Position numbers and translations under genes: made by a program. DNA of 64,000 nucleotides. Origin: Cyathus striatus (taxonomy: Eukaryota > Basidiomycota > Agaricomycetes > Agaricales > Nidulariaceae). Under the pieces are notes generated by a model. The model was given only the letters and a program-made list of their open reading frames with translations. It did no database searches and had not been told where the DNA came from. The stretch covers positions 5,270,001 to 5,334,000 of the forward strand of contig JAOVFP010000001.1 in the NCBI GenBank assembly GCA_025738555.1, written 5' to 3'. Below are positions 23,300 to 35,800 of this stretch, in pieces (within the stretch, counting starts at the first letter, position 1; each line of letters starts with the position of its first letter).

Positions 23300-24536
23300 A
23301 TGTCCACGTTTGCCAAATCTACATTCAATACATCTCTATATTCATTATGGAGGCCTACATACCCATCTAAACTATTTGACTTTATCTTTGATTATCACAG
23401 GCGTTCAGCGGTTGCCCATTGGGACCGTGCTGTAGATATAGGATGTGGCACTGGTGAGGACGATCCTGTTTCTTCCGATGGGAGTTGTAGTTCATATGAA
23501 TGTACTACAGGTCAGGCAACTATCCATCTGTTAGATGGATTTCGGAAAGTTATTGGCGTTGATCCATCTGAGTCAATGGTTCAGAAAGCGCGACAAAATT
23601 TCGATTCGCAGTTCAATTCGGAGTCTCCGAATGGTTCAGCGTACCGTTTTTCGCAAGGTCAAGCGGAAGATCTACGACACGTCATCAAGGAAGACAGTGT
23701 AGATCTTGTAATTTCTGGTAGGTTGTGACATTCTGTTATCTCTGAAGCACTAACCTTTATTGTACAGCCCAGGCGGCCCACTGGTTTGACTACAGTAAAG
23801 TGTGGCCTGAAACGCGGAGAGTGCTCAAGAAGGAGGGCACTGTAGCATTTTGGGTATGATCTCCTGTGTTATGCTCATGCACGACTTCTTATCCATTGAT
23901 CATTAAATGCCTTGCTAAGGTTTACTCCGAGATGCGCTTTCCAGCACACCCTTCACTAACTCCGCTCATTACCGAGTATGCCCAAGGGAAAGACCCAAAG
24001 ACGAGTCTCGGACCTCACTTTCAAAGGCCTGGGCGTACAATCCTAGAGAACCATTTGCTAGATGTACCTAACCCTGCTGAATTTGGCTACAAAGATGTGG
24101 AACGAGTATTCTTTACCGGTAGGCCCGATAATCATTGAAGTCAATTAAAGTCGAGTCAATAACTTGTCGCTTAGGTAATTACTACCCTTCCCTTCCAGCA
24201 GAGAAGACTCTGCCTGTGCTCATGAAAAGGGAGATGCGCTGGCGTGATTACTTATCATACTTACGTACCTGGAGTGCGTTGCATACCTATCACGAACTTT
24301 ACCCGGAGGATGCCACACGTGAAGCAGACCCTCGATTCCCAGAAGACTTGACTCTAGAGGATTCTAAAGATCCAATGGACACGGATGTACGCGGGGGTGA
24401 TATCGCTGTTCGATTCTGGAAGGATTTGCGCGAGAATGCACAAAAGGATGGTGCGCTTGTTGGACTTGATGATAAGGTCCAAGTGGAATGGCCCGTAGCG
24501 CTTATTTTAGCTAGGAAAGGTGACGATGTACTATAA
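23300..24536 (+). CDS. SAM-dependent methyltransferase (class I, Methyltransf_11 / TMT1-like)
   Basis: Five exons (23300-23453, 23511-23717, 23768-23853, 23920-24118, 24175-24536) encode about 335 aa. It would transfer a methyl group from S-adenosylmethionine to a small acid or similar substrate in the cytosol. Motif I is DIGCGTGQ, the post-I acidic loop is GVDPSESM, and AQAAHWFD matches the trans-aconitate/UbiE-type group. The N-terminus (FNTSLYSLWRPTYPSKLF) is also typical of fungal members. Intron 1 (23454-23510, 57 nt) interrupts the glycine codon of motif I, has no stop and is a multiple of three, so retention would insert 19 residues into the cofactor loop. All other junctions restore conserved sequence. 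The substrate cannot be told from sequence. Confidence 0.9.
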
Positions 24537-24824
24537 CTATTTATATCGCACCGTATGATACATGTGTTGTGTACTATTTATAAATTTGTACTATGGAATT
24601 TACATAAAGCTTTGCAAGGAGGAAATGGAAGCCAATAGAAGATGGAACAACGCTGAATATCACATTAAAAAACACATGGTTTGATAAGTAGTCATACAAA
24701 GTTAATCACTCATCATTCTACGAATAGAGTCCTCTCCCATAGTAATTGTAATAGTCATAATGTCATTGGAAGCCCATTGGATATTGAAACTTGAAACTGA
24801 AGCGTCCCCGGGCTACTGCGTACC

Positions 24825-25859
24825 CTAGTAGACACCATGCATCAACTTTGAAGCTTGTGCATTCTTGGGGCTAAACCCGCTAACTTGAAGTGATCGAATA
24901 GTGCAGTTAGACCTCTGCAGCATCGCTTCCACCGGCTCCAAACTAAGTGAATCATCGACTCCTGCTAATTTATACTCCTTTAAGGTGATGCTTCGCAGCG
25001 AAGGAACGACCAAAGGACCGAGAATTTTTCTTAGGCTGTGAAAGTCTGCTTCTATCTCCAACGACTCGAGACGGTGCATCTGGATTTGCATATTTGAGAG
25101 CTTGACGACACAGCACGTGGAGACTTTAAGATGCTCGAGGTGAGGCATCTTTTTCAAGACTTCATTGTAGGAGTTTAAAGGTAATGGGTAACCTTTCCAT
25201 TCGAACGTCGTTAATTGCGACCAAGGAAAGTGCCAGTCGAAAACATCAGAATCTCCCCCCTTTATATCGAGAATTCTGAGGACTGAAAGGTGCGATAAGC
25301 TGGATGCGAAGTTGTGCATTTGGTCGGTATCAACTGGCTGCCACCCACTGAGGGTTAACGATTTAATGGCAGTCAATCCTCGTCCTCGTTTGAGCTCGTC
25401 ATCTAATGAAGAAAGAAGGAAACTGAAATTAATTTGAATATTTAAGCTGGATACTCTCTGGCGATTTCTATGGAGTATAGGAAGGATAGCGGCGTGGATG
25501 AAGGGGATGGCGTTATTATTATCTGCTGTTTGATCTTTGTGTAGAGATACTGAAACTCCGCGTGTTGAAGAGCGAACGAAACAGACATTGAGTAAGGAAA
25601 CGATTCGTTGCGCTAACGACGTATTCCATTTGAATGTATTGGATAGCCTATCCGTGTAGATGTGAATATCTGACCAGAGTTCAGGGAAGGAGAGGGTAAC
25701 GGCACGCCAGCGAGAGCAAACGCCGTTAAGGTTCCATATGTTTAACGATGCTTCACGCGAGGAGGTGAGTCTGGTTATGTCCACACCGACATGAGGATAC
25801 GCTCGAATAAACACTTCTTCTAGGAGTTCCGGTGGAAGACTGTGGATAGGAGGTTCCAT
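24825..25859 (-). CDS. F-box/LRR protein
   Basis: This is a single-exon gene of 344 aa. The N-terminal F-box is SLPPELLEEVFIRAYP (about residues 7-22), followed by VCSRWRAVTLSFPELWSDI, the usual end of the fungal F-box-like domain. The remainder has weak leucine-rich repeats (SLTLSGW, VLRILDIKG, LEHLKVSTC, RLESLEIEA, SLRSITLKEY). It probably recruits a substrate to an SCF ubiquitin ligase. It ends 288 bp after the convergent methyltransferase. A TATATATATA run at about 26003-26012 lies upstream on this strand and may be its TATA element. Confidence 0.85.
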   Translation of the reverse strand: MEPPIHSLPPELLEEVFIRAYPHVGVDITRLTSSREASLNIWNLNGVCSRWRAVTLSFPELWSDIHIYTDRLSNTFKWNTSLAQRIVSLLNVCFVRSSTRGVSVSLHKDQTADNNNAIPFIHAAILPILHRNRQRVSSLNIQINFSFLLSSLDDELKRGRGLTAIKSLTLSGWQPVDTDQMHNFASSLSHLSVLRILDIKGGDSDVFDWHFPWSQLTTFEWKGYPLPLNSYNEVLKKMPHLEHLKVSTCCVVKLSNMQIQMHRLESLEIEADFHSLRKILGPLVVPSLRSITLKEYKLAGVDDSLSLEPVEAMLQRSNCTIRSLQVSGFSPKNAQASKLMHGVY

Positions 25860-26314
25860 TTTTGTCAGTGGTCCTATCCAGTGGTTACCTGGTAGAGGAT
25901 ACTAGTCCATTATCATGTATTGCTATTAGAATAAAGACAGGACTTACATGCCATGGTGCAAGAGAGAGACGAGTTGCATGCTGGAGTGTTGAAGAAGAAG
26001 TATATATATAGAGCCACTCGGTTATGACGCGGGCAAGACGCGGGTCTTCTTATCGCAGCGGCCTCAGATCATCTGACGCGCACCTGCATTATGAAGTCAT
26101 ACCTGAGAAGATAGTACGGATACTAGCTGCTACAGAACACATAATTATAGGCAAGAAGAACGAAAAGAAGGGCGAGAGGAGACTCCTGGGATTGTCATTT
26201 CGGAGTCTGAGAAGATTGGGCGCTTTGCAAAGCCCGCCGTTGCCCGTCTGCGTCATGTTCGATCGAATAGGTCGCAAATAGATAGTGTACCTTTATTATC
26301 AGCTTAAAATTAAT
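25860..26314. other. Intergenic between F-box gene and tRNA
   Basis: This is the upstream region of the minus-strand F-box gene, including a TATATATATA run at about 26003-26012. No gene is seen. Confidence 0.45.
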
Positions 26315-26417
26315 GGCGAGATGGCCGAGCGGTCTAAGGCGCCAGACTAAGGATCAGGACAGCAGCTGTCCGCTAAATCTGGTCTTTCGGGGCGTGGGTT
26401 CGAATCCCACTCTCGTC
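26315..26417 (+). tRNA. tRNA-Leu (AAG) with intron, copy 1
   Basis: The acceptor stem is GGCGAGA paired with TCTCGTC (one G-U). The D-arm is TGGCCGAGCGGTCTAAGGC (A box), the anticodon stem is CCAGA/TCTGG with loop CTAAG, the variable arm is long as in leucine tRNAs, and the T-arm is GTGGGTTCGAATCCCAC (B box). An intron of about 24 nt sits one base after the anticodon and contains the palindrome GGACAGCAGCTGTCC. A run of five T at about 26421-26425 terminates Pol III. An almost identical gene is at 63889-63991. Confidence 0.95.
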
Positions 26418-26550
26418 ATACTTTTTCTTTGCGGAAATTCAGCGTTCCGTTATTTTTGTACTTCGTCAGCATGTGAGTTTCCAAAATAGACTAATCCCTT
26501 AAACCTATAAAAGAGTTCAATGTCTCAACGATAGGTATTGAACATTCTAG

Positions 26551-27849
26551 ATGTACACCCCCGGAACTGCTGAACTGCCAGGGGGTGATGCCCTCTTTTA
26601 CACTGACAGCGGCGCACCCAAAGATAGTAAGGACTATACAACCATTCTAATGTTTCATGGAACAGCGTTCCACGCGTGTGAGCATCTATAATGTTCATCT
26701 TACAAATAGCATTTGTACTGACTGCAAAACCCGTTTACCCACACGGCTCAGATACGTTTTGGAAACTTCATGATTACGCTCATGAGCTTGGAATACGGAT
26801 CATAGTAGCTAATCGAAAAGGATACCCAGGATCGTCTCCATTTACAGTAATAGAGTCCGATGAAATGGAGAACGGGAAAGAGGGATTCCTTGGTCGAATT
26901 GCAACCCTTGTTGCAAATATGATTATCTATCTCGTCGAACACCACGATATTCCCAAACTCAGTTCTGATCGTTCTACTGGGGGAATCTCAGTATTGGGAT
27001 GGTCAATGGGAACGCTTACTGCGTTGTCACTGTTTTCGCAGAGAGGCATGATCGACAAGAATGCATATAACGTTCTAAATGGATATATAAAAGACCTCAT
27101 CATGTATGGTAAGTCAAGTTTTGCGTTCTTGCACTGCTAATATTCGAGAATTTAACAAGTAAATTAATTTAGACCCACCTTACCTGGCTTTCGGATACGA
27201 CCCCCCTACAGGATTTGAGGCACTCTATAATCCACTTGCCGATCCAGAATCCAAAACACTCGAGGAATCAATGAGCAATTTTATGTACTGGGTCAGCGGA
27301 TACTTCAAACATCCCGATTCATGGTCCGGAGATATTTTCGAACTTGATTTACGCAAGCGCACAGAGAAATGTTCAGTTGAAAGCTGGTCAGCTGAAGAGA
27401 TGCGAAACGGTATTGATACCAATGCTGCAATTAAGAGCGAGATACCTATGTCAGTATATGTCCTTCGATTTTTTATTCAAAGGATACTGACCGCGAGGCA
27501 GGTATAAAGCTCCGATGCAAGCGCAGTTGAGGAAAATGGCGGAAGAAGCCCTATTTGATGAAAACTGTGCGCAGAGTAGGTTCCCGGAGTCCCGCATTTT
27601 ATTCCTGACTTGCAAAAATACTTTCTGGCGTCCAATTTGGGGAACTTACGAAACGAAACGAAGATACGAGGATAATATTCAAAAAGGAACGACACAGCTG
27701 CGATATATAAAATTCGTGACGATCGAAAATGCAAACCATTTTGTAAGTTCATTTTTTGGAACCAAACCAAGAGTATGGACAATACTGAGATATTCAACTA
27801 GGTGCACTATGACGACCCTGAATTATTTCTTAAAAGTATTAAGTTTTAG
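26551..27849 (+). CDS. Alpha/beta hydrolase
   Basis: Five exons (26551-26677, 26752-27108, 27173-27449, 27502-27742, 27802-27849) encode about 349 aa. An alpha/beta-hydrolase fold is indicated by the oxyanion-loop LMFHGTAFHA, NRKGYPGSSPF, the nucleophile elbow GWSMG with the catalytic Ser, and the C-terminal catalytic His in ENANHFVHYDDPE. There is no signal peptide, so it is probably cytosolic. Such enzymes cleave esters, epoxides or lipids; the substrate is unknown. The splice at 27449/27502 splits an ATG codon and is the least certain junction; the others restore family-like sequence. It lies 133 bp after the tRNA, on the same strand. Confidence 0.85.
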
Positions 27850-28364
27850 GTAGTTGCCCGGAAATCCCTACACAAATTTATGAGGATGTTAGCTGTCATT
27901 CAGTTGTTCGCTAGCTCAAACCACCCATCCATAGTCTCGCAAAACATGAATATTTAACATATATATTACTATTCATTCAATAGCCAGTGTACTGACATAT
28001 TGTACCTGAAGTTTTCTGCCACTTTTCATCTTAAGGATCTCATCTCCTTGTAAGTTAAACGATCCGATAAGATTTTCTCTAAAACCATCGAGAATGACAC
28101 GTTCTTGGCGACCCCACTAAAGAATTGAATGTCCGTAAATATTTGCTACTTTAAACCAAGCGGAATGTTGAAACTTGAAACGCACTATCGCAAGTAGTGC
28201 TGATGAGGGCAAAGACAAGTATTGGGCAAATACTTCAGTAGCCGCCAGCGGTCTTTGAAATATAGCGGATACGCGCGAGCACGTGTGATGTGTTTTATCA
28301 TTGTTCTGAATCTCAGAGTTTAAGTTACGCGTTCTTGGACCCACAATAACCAATAACCATCACC
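27850..28364. other. Intergenic, no gene seen
   Basis: This lies between the hydrolase and the next co-oriented gene. No supported frame is present. Confidence 0.45.
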
Positions 28365-29550
28365 ATGTCCCCAACCCACGCAACCAAGCCAACTCTACCG
28401 CCTTATCCGAGTAAACTCATAGACTATACGACACTGACCAACTCTCAATTTTATGAGAGGGCTGGAAGGGTAATGAACCTAAGTAACACCAGAGAAATAA
28501 AGATAGCAATCCAGTCTTTAGAACAGGATCCCATTGCCGCAAGAAACTTAATTCAGCAGATGGAACATGAAGATGCAGAAACCATACAGCCCACGCTCTT
28601 GCCCGAGCAACCTTCTCAGGCAAGACGATCACCTGCGTACATGATGCTGGACGTGTCTCGATCTCACCAGAGGACAAGAAGTGTACAAAATGCTGAGTCA
28701 AGCAGCGTGAGTTTGCATTCACGGGGACGTGAACTATACTTTAAAATGTTCCTAATAATATATTGCATGACAGATACCTTCCCACTCGCAGCAATCACAA
28801 GATTTTGGCACCTTCCCTCCCTATCCAAGCACAACGGTAAATTATATGGACATGACCGAAGAGCAGTTTTACCAAAGGATGGGCATGGCACTAAATTACC
28901 AAGACAGGAACCGTGTGATAGGACTTTTGAAATATGCAGGAGATCTTGACACTATGAAGGTTAACTTTCAAAGAGAGGAGCATCTGTTGGCGGAAAGACG
29001 TGCGCGATCGGGCGTAGTAGAATTTGGGGTAAGTTTGTTGGGCTCCTTTCAAAGGTGGCATATTGATAATCGACTATTTCCTTCTCTTTAGGGAAAACCA
29101 GTTCGAGATGATTTGGCACACTATGTTAACATTGGGAATAATACTACGATTCGGTTTTGGAAGGCAGATCAGCGGGGTATCTATTCCCTCGACTTCGTTT
29201 ACAGTGACGACCGTTCTCGTCACCGACGGAAATCACCCAGGATCAAGTTGTTGGAACGACCTTCCGGGGCTGAGCTATTTTCTATGGAGTATGCTATTGA
29301 TAAAGCAAGGGACTCCCAAGGATGTCGTGTTTGCCCTCCAATCGCCTCGCTGGGTGACCCCTGCTATGACCCGGAGCGGGAGACTTTCTTAGTCCAGGAA
29401 AGAGCTGTCATCGATGTAGTACGGCCAAAACTTGATACTATTACATTCATGATACCGGGTCCATCAGGAAATACCGATCCGGCTACCAAAGTAAGCGCCA
29501 AGCTTGGTAGCCGATGTCGATCATCCGCCAAGCCACACAGCTCTGTATAG
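28365..29550 (+). CDS. Unknown protein with an internal ~45-residue duplication
   Basis: Three exons (28365-28706, 28774-29028, 29092-29550), all introns phase 0, encode about 351 aa. Near the N-terminus is PPYPSKLIDYTTLTNSQFYE (residues 12-31), and after the first intron comes PPYPSTTVNYMDMTEEQFYQ, each followed by RxGxxxN and a similar helical stretch. This is an internal duplication with an intron between the copies. The rest is hydrophilic with basic patches and no membrane segment, signal peptide or catalytic motif I recognise. The stop at 29550 is read through an in-frame GTAAGC (29490) that could be a splice donor, so the last 20 residues are less certain. The family is unknown; coding status is well supported by splicing. 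Confidence 0.65.
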
Positions 29551-31320
29551 GTGGCATAGCACTGCATAACAGCAGTTTATGATGCGTAGCGCAATATACT
29601 GGCACTGAACTGCTTCGTAGAACATTATAGGCTACAGATGAAAGAGTGAAGGAGGTATAGATTCATATACATTAGACAACCAACTACATATACCTTTGTA
29701 CATGATATGTGGTATAATGTAAACTATATAAGTTCCTCAAATTCTTTTTTTCTAATGCCATATATCATGTTTGTAATGATGCAGAAGTACTATTATTTGA
29801 TGATTTCAATATGAACAGGCCTAATTTACATATTACATCTTTGAATCCCTTGATGATTACCTATTCTAACTTATAATATATACCGCACTGAGTAATGTAA
29901 CACAAAATGGAGAATTTTGTGACTAAAATCAACATGATTAATGTGACTACGATGAGCGGGAGGAGGAAATGAAGAGGGGGCCGGGTGGGCGTGCAGCGGT
30001 GTGCTCGGCTGCGCATGCGCTTGCCGGTTGATGTTTCCAGCCAATCGCTTACATATTACTCACGTGATACAATGAATCTCCGCTCCAGGTTTGCTTGAAG
30101 ATTTTTTCGTGCATGTTCCTTTCTTCCTTACTCTTACTTCCTCTTACCTCCCACCAACAGTGGTGAAATCTGCTTGTGCTTGTGGGCTGGGGGTCACTCG
30201 GGTTTATGGTGTGTCCGTTGTGTTGTTGTGCTCAGTTGTGACTAACGTTTTTTGCCTAGTGTAGTTGTGTGGTCTTGGGATATGTGTCTTGCGTGCTTGG
30301 AGGGTGTCGGTGTTGTGTCGGCTGGAGGTTGCTTGGGGGTTTGTGGTCTCAGGATGCATGTCTTGTATGCTTGGAGTGTGTTGGTGATATGTGGGCTGGG
30401 GGTTTGTGGTGAGTACCTTGCGCTGTTGTGCTTGATTGTGTGACTAATATTTGCTACCTGGTATAGTTGTAGAATGTTCCGGAGATGGATATCTCACATG
30501 ATTTGATGAGACCACGCTGTGCTTTTTGCAGTACATAGGGAGCAGAAGGATCTGAGGGCTGTCTGGGATTGAAGGTTAGGTATTGAGTGCATGATAGTGT
30601 AAGTCATGTATTAAGTTGGGAACTCAGGAGTGTCGTTTTGTCATTTTGTTGTAGGCATTACTAGTTTGTCATAGTCTAATATATTATATATGCTTTTATT
30701 CTATGTATATTTGTGATAATTGGTTCAATCAAAGCAAAAGAAGTGGATGCATATGGGGAATAGTAATTGTTGTAATGGTCTTTTAAGTATAAAGCCTATA
30801 TACACTATGTAATTCAGATAGATTGGTTGCTTTCATTGTGTATATTGCATTCACTTACTGCTACATTGAGCTATCACAGGCTACCACAAGCGAAGTGTGA
30901 GTTATACAGTGCTATCAAACAGGGACTTTCCCATGGCAGTTATGGCTGCTATATAGACTACATACTACTATATTCCATTGTCTTTTCTTCCTGATGTCGC
31001 CAAGGCGGGAAGTTAGCTGTAGTAGAAACATTCAGAGTACAGTGATACATATTAAAGCTTTGATTCCGTAGTTTTGTCTAATACAACTTAAATGTGCCCG
31101 AAATTTTATGTTCTAAGTTCAGATACTTCATGATCTTCCGCGCCAAATGGTTTTTGGAAGCTCCAAGTTTGAATTCTGTCCATGATAGTAAATATGTATT
31201 CATAGCAAAGGTTTACATTAAGCGATAGACAAGCTAAGAACTAAAGTCATATTGCAAAACATCAAGTGTCGGGCCGTCAATCAGTACTTAGGATTAATAA
31301 TTTATAGTAGTATTTACACA
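29551..31320. other. Gene-poor stretch with a G/T-rich repeat
   Basis: No gene is recognised. 30170-30470 is a G/T-rich degenerate repeat (listed separately). The rest is AT-rich, with short tracts such as TATATTATATATG near 30680. Confidence 0.45.
30170..30470. repeat. G/T-rich degenerate direct repeat
   Basis: A block GGGCTGGGGGT...GTGACTAAC...TAGTTGT occurs at about 30185-30266 and again at about 30391-30470, about 208 bp apart. Between them an inner unit (GTCTTGGGATATGTGTCTTG / GTCTCAGGATGCATGTCTTG) repeats with a period of about 75 bp. The whole stretch is strongly purine/T skewed on this strand. Confidence 0.55.
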
Positions 31321-32587
31321 CTAAACTAACTTACAGGAGGGTATTTTCCATCTTACCGAGAACTTGTCAACTGTAAGTCTGTCCTTGATCACTGGGTGGA
31401 TATCTGCTCTCGAAAGAAGTTCCCGTTTAATCGACTCGGGTACATCATAAGAGCCAAAAGTGACCTCGGGTATACGGACGAGCCAGGACTGCGTAAGGTA
31501 TCCAATGACAGATTCTTTGTAGTGGCTTTTATCCAAGTATAAATCCAATATCCGAAGAGGACAATTAGATTGCGTATAAAAACGCGACAAGGCATAGTAG
31601 TTGTACGGTCCATGAGTGTGGTTAATGAAAAGCTCTGTGAGTTGTGGAAATGAAAAGAACTGTAAGATTGCCCCAGTATCCGCATGTAAGGCTATGGTTA
31701 GCCTGAAGAGTCTTGGAAGCGATACTACGCGATGGTAGTTACTTGGCGTGGTCAGAATATCTCGTTCGGAGCTCGTAAATGTGATGTCTGTCGCAGATGT
31801 GCACAAGGACAAGCATTTTACACAGTCATCCGGAGATACGTTGTATAAACCGCCCAAAAAGATTTCCGTTAAACGGGACCATGTATTAGCATCCATGAAA
31901 GAGGGAAGGCACAAGCCCGACCATTGTAGATGGCGCATATTCGGAGAGGTCGATAAGAATGTGAAAATAGCATCCGTGAAGGAAAGCTTTCGCTCAAGAG
32001 GAATATTGATTCCATCTATGTTAAGCAGTCTAAAATATACTGATGATTTCCGCTGAAGGTTTTCCAAACCCTCTAAAACATGGCGATAAAGTACAACGGC
32101 TGCTAAAGCTTTCCAGCGAGACACGTGTTTGATTGCAAGGGAGAAGGAGTCAACGTCTTGACCACGTTCGGAAACGATGTCAAGATAAAGAGGAGAAGAC
32201 CCTGATCGCTCCAGCCATAGTTGAACCAGGCTCGGATTTTTCAGGATAATATACGACCACAATCGAGGCATAGAAAGCGTCACGTAACGCCATCTCCGGC
32301 AAATTTGCGATAAAGTGATTGTCTTCTGTCGTCCACATCTCACGACAGCGTCAATGACACAGTAACGATGATTTATCCAGTCAAAGCAACAGTTGAAGAT
32401 TTCTTGCAATATTTCGGTCGGTAAGTTATCGAAGTGGCATTCCTTCTGCTAAATCAATACTGCCTTTCAGCTAACTAATAAAACTTTTGGTGAAGGCATC
32501 ATGACTTACGGAGATTTCAACGCGAGCAAAGACAGACGACCTTGTTGATTTTAGTTTGTGTGCACTTGGGGGGTGGTAAAGCGGCAT
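31321..32587 (-). CDS. F-box/LRR protein (paralogue of 48962-50203)
   Basis: Two exons (32510-32587 and 31321-32448) with a 61-nt GTAAGT...AG intron encode about 401 aa. Exon 2 opens with the F-box HFDNLPTEILQEIFNCCF, followed by LSQICRRWRYVTLSMPRLWSYI, then divergent leucine-rich repeats. The motif LWLERSGSSPLYLDI is shared with LWLQRSSNHPLYLTA in the gene at 48962, which marks them as one subfamily. Exon 1 adds 26 residues (MPLYHPPSAHKLKSTRSSVF...). Starting at the first ATG of exon 2 (32409) would lose the first half of the F-box, so the spliced start is preferred. Probable SCF adaptor. Confidence 0.8.
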
Positions 32588-32837
32588 AGTTGTTTTGATA
32601 CAATGATAACTTCCTAAGTTTCCTGGATTTTAACGTAGGAATTCTAATTGTCATACTTGTTTAGGATATATACGTATCAGCAACGTGCACAATAACAGTC
32701 TGGAAACGAAAACTTTGCAAAGAACAATATCATTATTGTTATACAACAATATTTAATAGCTCTAAATATAACTATCCGTGATGCCCTAATAGTTCGTGGA
32801 TCGAACGCGAGTGCCTTGGCTAACAATACGTCACGTA

Positions 32838-35800
32838 CTATGTTAGGATACTCTTTGTTTGTTCATTTGCCAACGTTCCGAGTTCCCCAGAAACGATACC
32901 ACCTTTCCACTCTACACGGGCTTGTGGAGGTAGTTCATTCAGAAGTTCCACGAAACGGGAAGCTTCAATTTTACAGTATAAAATGAGGTTGGTTACGTTC
33001 TTCCAGCAAAGACCCAGATCGGGGAAAATTTGTTCCTGGATATTCAATTGCACGTTCGTTAGATGTCCTGTACGTGCCAATCGAAGACGACTTAAGGGCG
33101 TTGAGCTCCTTATTTTTAATGATGTGACACATGGCAAAGGAATCGGTTCATTATGTGTGTCCTCGGCACATCGCTCATCGGCAAGGGCGACGTCGATGAT
33201 TTCCAGCGTATCGCCATGCTGACAAAGCAGTTGCTTGAACCGCTGCATTGTTATTTCGCATTCCTTTAGTTCTCTTTTTGGGCTAATGTTAGGGTCTGAA
33301 AATAGATAGTTAAGACCGCAACGTTAAAATGTGCCCTTCAAAGCTCACCGTCCACGACACATATATCCTCTTCTTCGATGCCAGATCTTTGCGAGGGAAT
33401 TGTAGCAGGTGAGTTGTCTATGGATATGAGGATATGAGAAAGCTAGCACTTCTTTTGTGTATCCATCAAAACACACCCTGGGGTCCGGGCAATTGTGATA
33501 CAGGAGAAGTTTCAGCCTCAGCTGATCATCAATGGTTAGTACCCAGTATTCTTTCACGCACGAACATATATGACATAGCATCCTGCTTACTTATTGTTAC
33601 TAGCTCCAACTCGCTTATAGGGCGCTGTTCAGAGATAGGGAGCAGATTACGGGGCCCAGTATTGACTGGAACATAACAAAGTTTAGTATATGATTGCAAG
33701 TTAACAGCGGGAAGTGCCACCATCTTCAGATAAGTTCGAGATTCCCATTGCCATTCCTAGAGAAGTCATCGGCCCAGAGGAAATCATCCGGTCTATGGAA
33801 AAGGCGTGGCTAGACCCAAGACAAACCCAGCAAACATGAGGTTTAAACTGAACTTACTCTCCATTTTGAAACCTTCTCGCTCGTATGGAGGTGGAGGTGT
33901 GACCACAGGGGTTCCACTGGCATCTTGGCGGGGTACATCTAAGACTACCATACATTAAGTGGTTAGTATTCCATCTCTGAATGTAAAGCAGTCGATGCTA
34001 TAAACCCACTGTTGGTTAGGCCTAAAATGTCAATTGAAGCCAGCGGCGATAAATTCGAGCTAACAGCGCTGGACCCAGCAGAAAGGTCTAAAACAAAAGG
34101 TAAACTAGATCCTTTTGTAAATTTGATTCATCATCTCACCGTTGTCAGAACCATTAAATTCTGAATGTGTTTGGTCAGATATGTCCTCGGAAGATCTAGC
34201 ATTTTCTATTAACAAAATGGTTAGCATGATGCTGTATGTAGCTTATACAGGATCTTACCCCCCGTAGGATTTGTCTCCGAATGTAAACTTTCTGATCCAT
34301 TAAAAGGGGAGATAACTGATGTCGTATCTTCGTCTAATGAAATTGTTACAATTTGGTACTATGGATATACGTATAAGCAGCGGAACTCACCTGGCAGCGG
34401 CAGTGTAGTCTTGCCAATGTGCACTTTCGGAGAGTAGACTGCTAAATATGGCATTCAATCTTTCATTGTGGCGTTGCAGGCTTCATCACTCACCTCCTGA
34501 CATCAGTAAATCTCCTGGTGGTGGTAGCCTTGAAAAAATGTCAGGAGATGATGACACGTAGAATGCTAAAACAAGTTAACACTGAGTTACAGTGCTCCAT
34601 TCGAGCAATCGGCAGGAGAAATTCACCCTCCGGTATAATTCGTGGAACTTCAGTATAAGATACGTTGGATGGTCCAGCACCATCTGCTATTAAAACTGTT
34701 AGTATAGGACTGAATTATGCAGTGGAACATACCCGTCGGTGTATACACATGTGGGTCGTCGCAGTAAGATAAGGCTGGGGAATATTCAACGGAAGCATCT
34801 ATTAATTAACTTGTTATTACATCACATTCTATATCTAACACAAGTTGTACTTACTCAGCTGCGGGCCTGTCTCTTGCTGTTGTAAAGCATTTGGTATATG
34901 CCGAGAGAAGTTATTGACAAGTATGTCATCTAATCATGAACAGTATTAATACAATGCTATAAGTCTAAAATTTAAACTCACCATCCAGTGACGGTAACAA
35001 TATATACTGCAGTCTTGGGGTATTAGGAATATTATGATTACTAGATATCTCAGTGAAAGCATCCATAGTTCCTGCGTTGTCTGTAGAACATCTTCAACCT
35101 CGTATTCTATTAGTACACGTATCAAGCAACTCACTCTCGGAAGGCAGTTCATTACTATGTGGTTGCGGCAAACTTGAGACCTCGCCAACCTGTGAATGGC
35201 CTGCTTTGAGAACGTAAGTCAGCATTTTTCTATAAAAGCACTTAGTAGAAACAATACTCACCCACTGGTTGGAGTCCTCCGCGCATTATTTGTAGCACTT
35301 CGCGTATAAAGGACTGAAATGCTGACTCAAGCTGCTGTTCTAGCATGTCAGAGTTGAGGGCTTGACTCGGAGGGGGTGGAATATGTGGTAAAGCGGTGGA
35401 GGCCCCTTCCGCACCGGAAGAATCATTGTTTTGAGCTTCGGAAGGTAGCGATGAATCAGGTAGTGGTCCATATGAATTGGCTTAGAAACATTTCAGCATC
35501 GTTGTTCCTGGCATTAGTTCAAAATTATTCACCATTGTGTTCCAGTTCATCAGCTATCCTTCCGACTAAAACCCATTTAGTTATAACTTCAAGCACTTTC
35601 AATGATGTCGCGACGCACATCCATGTATAACCTCCCGAAATGCTGATACAATCTCGTCATTTTCGCACGGGAAGCTCGGCGACAGCCCGAAAATATCATT
35701 GCGCCGTGTTCTCAAGGATGATTTTATCCTTTTCCATATTTTTGTGATAGGTTCATTCATTTCTGCAGCATATTATTAGAGACGTCATTGAAAGATAAAA

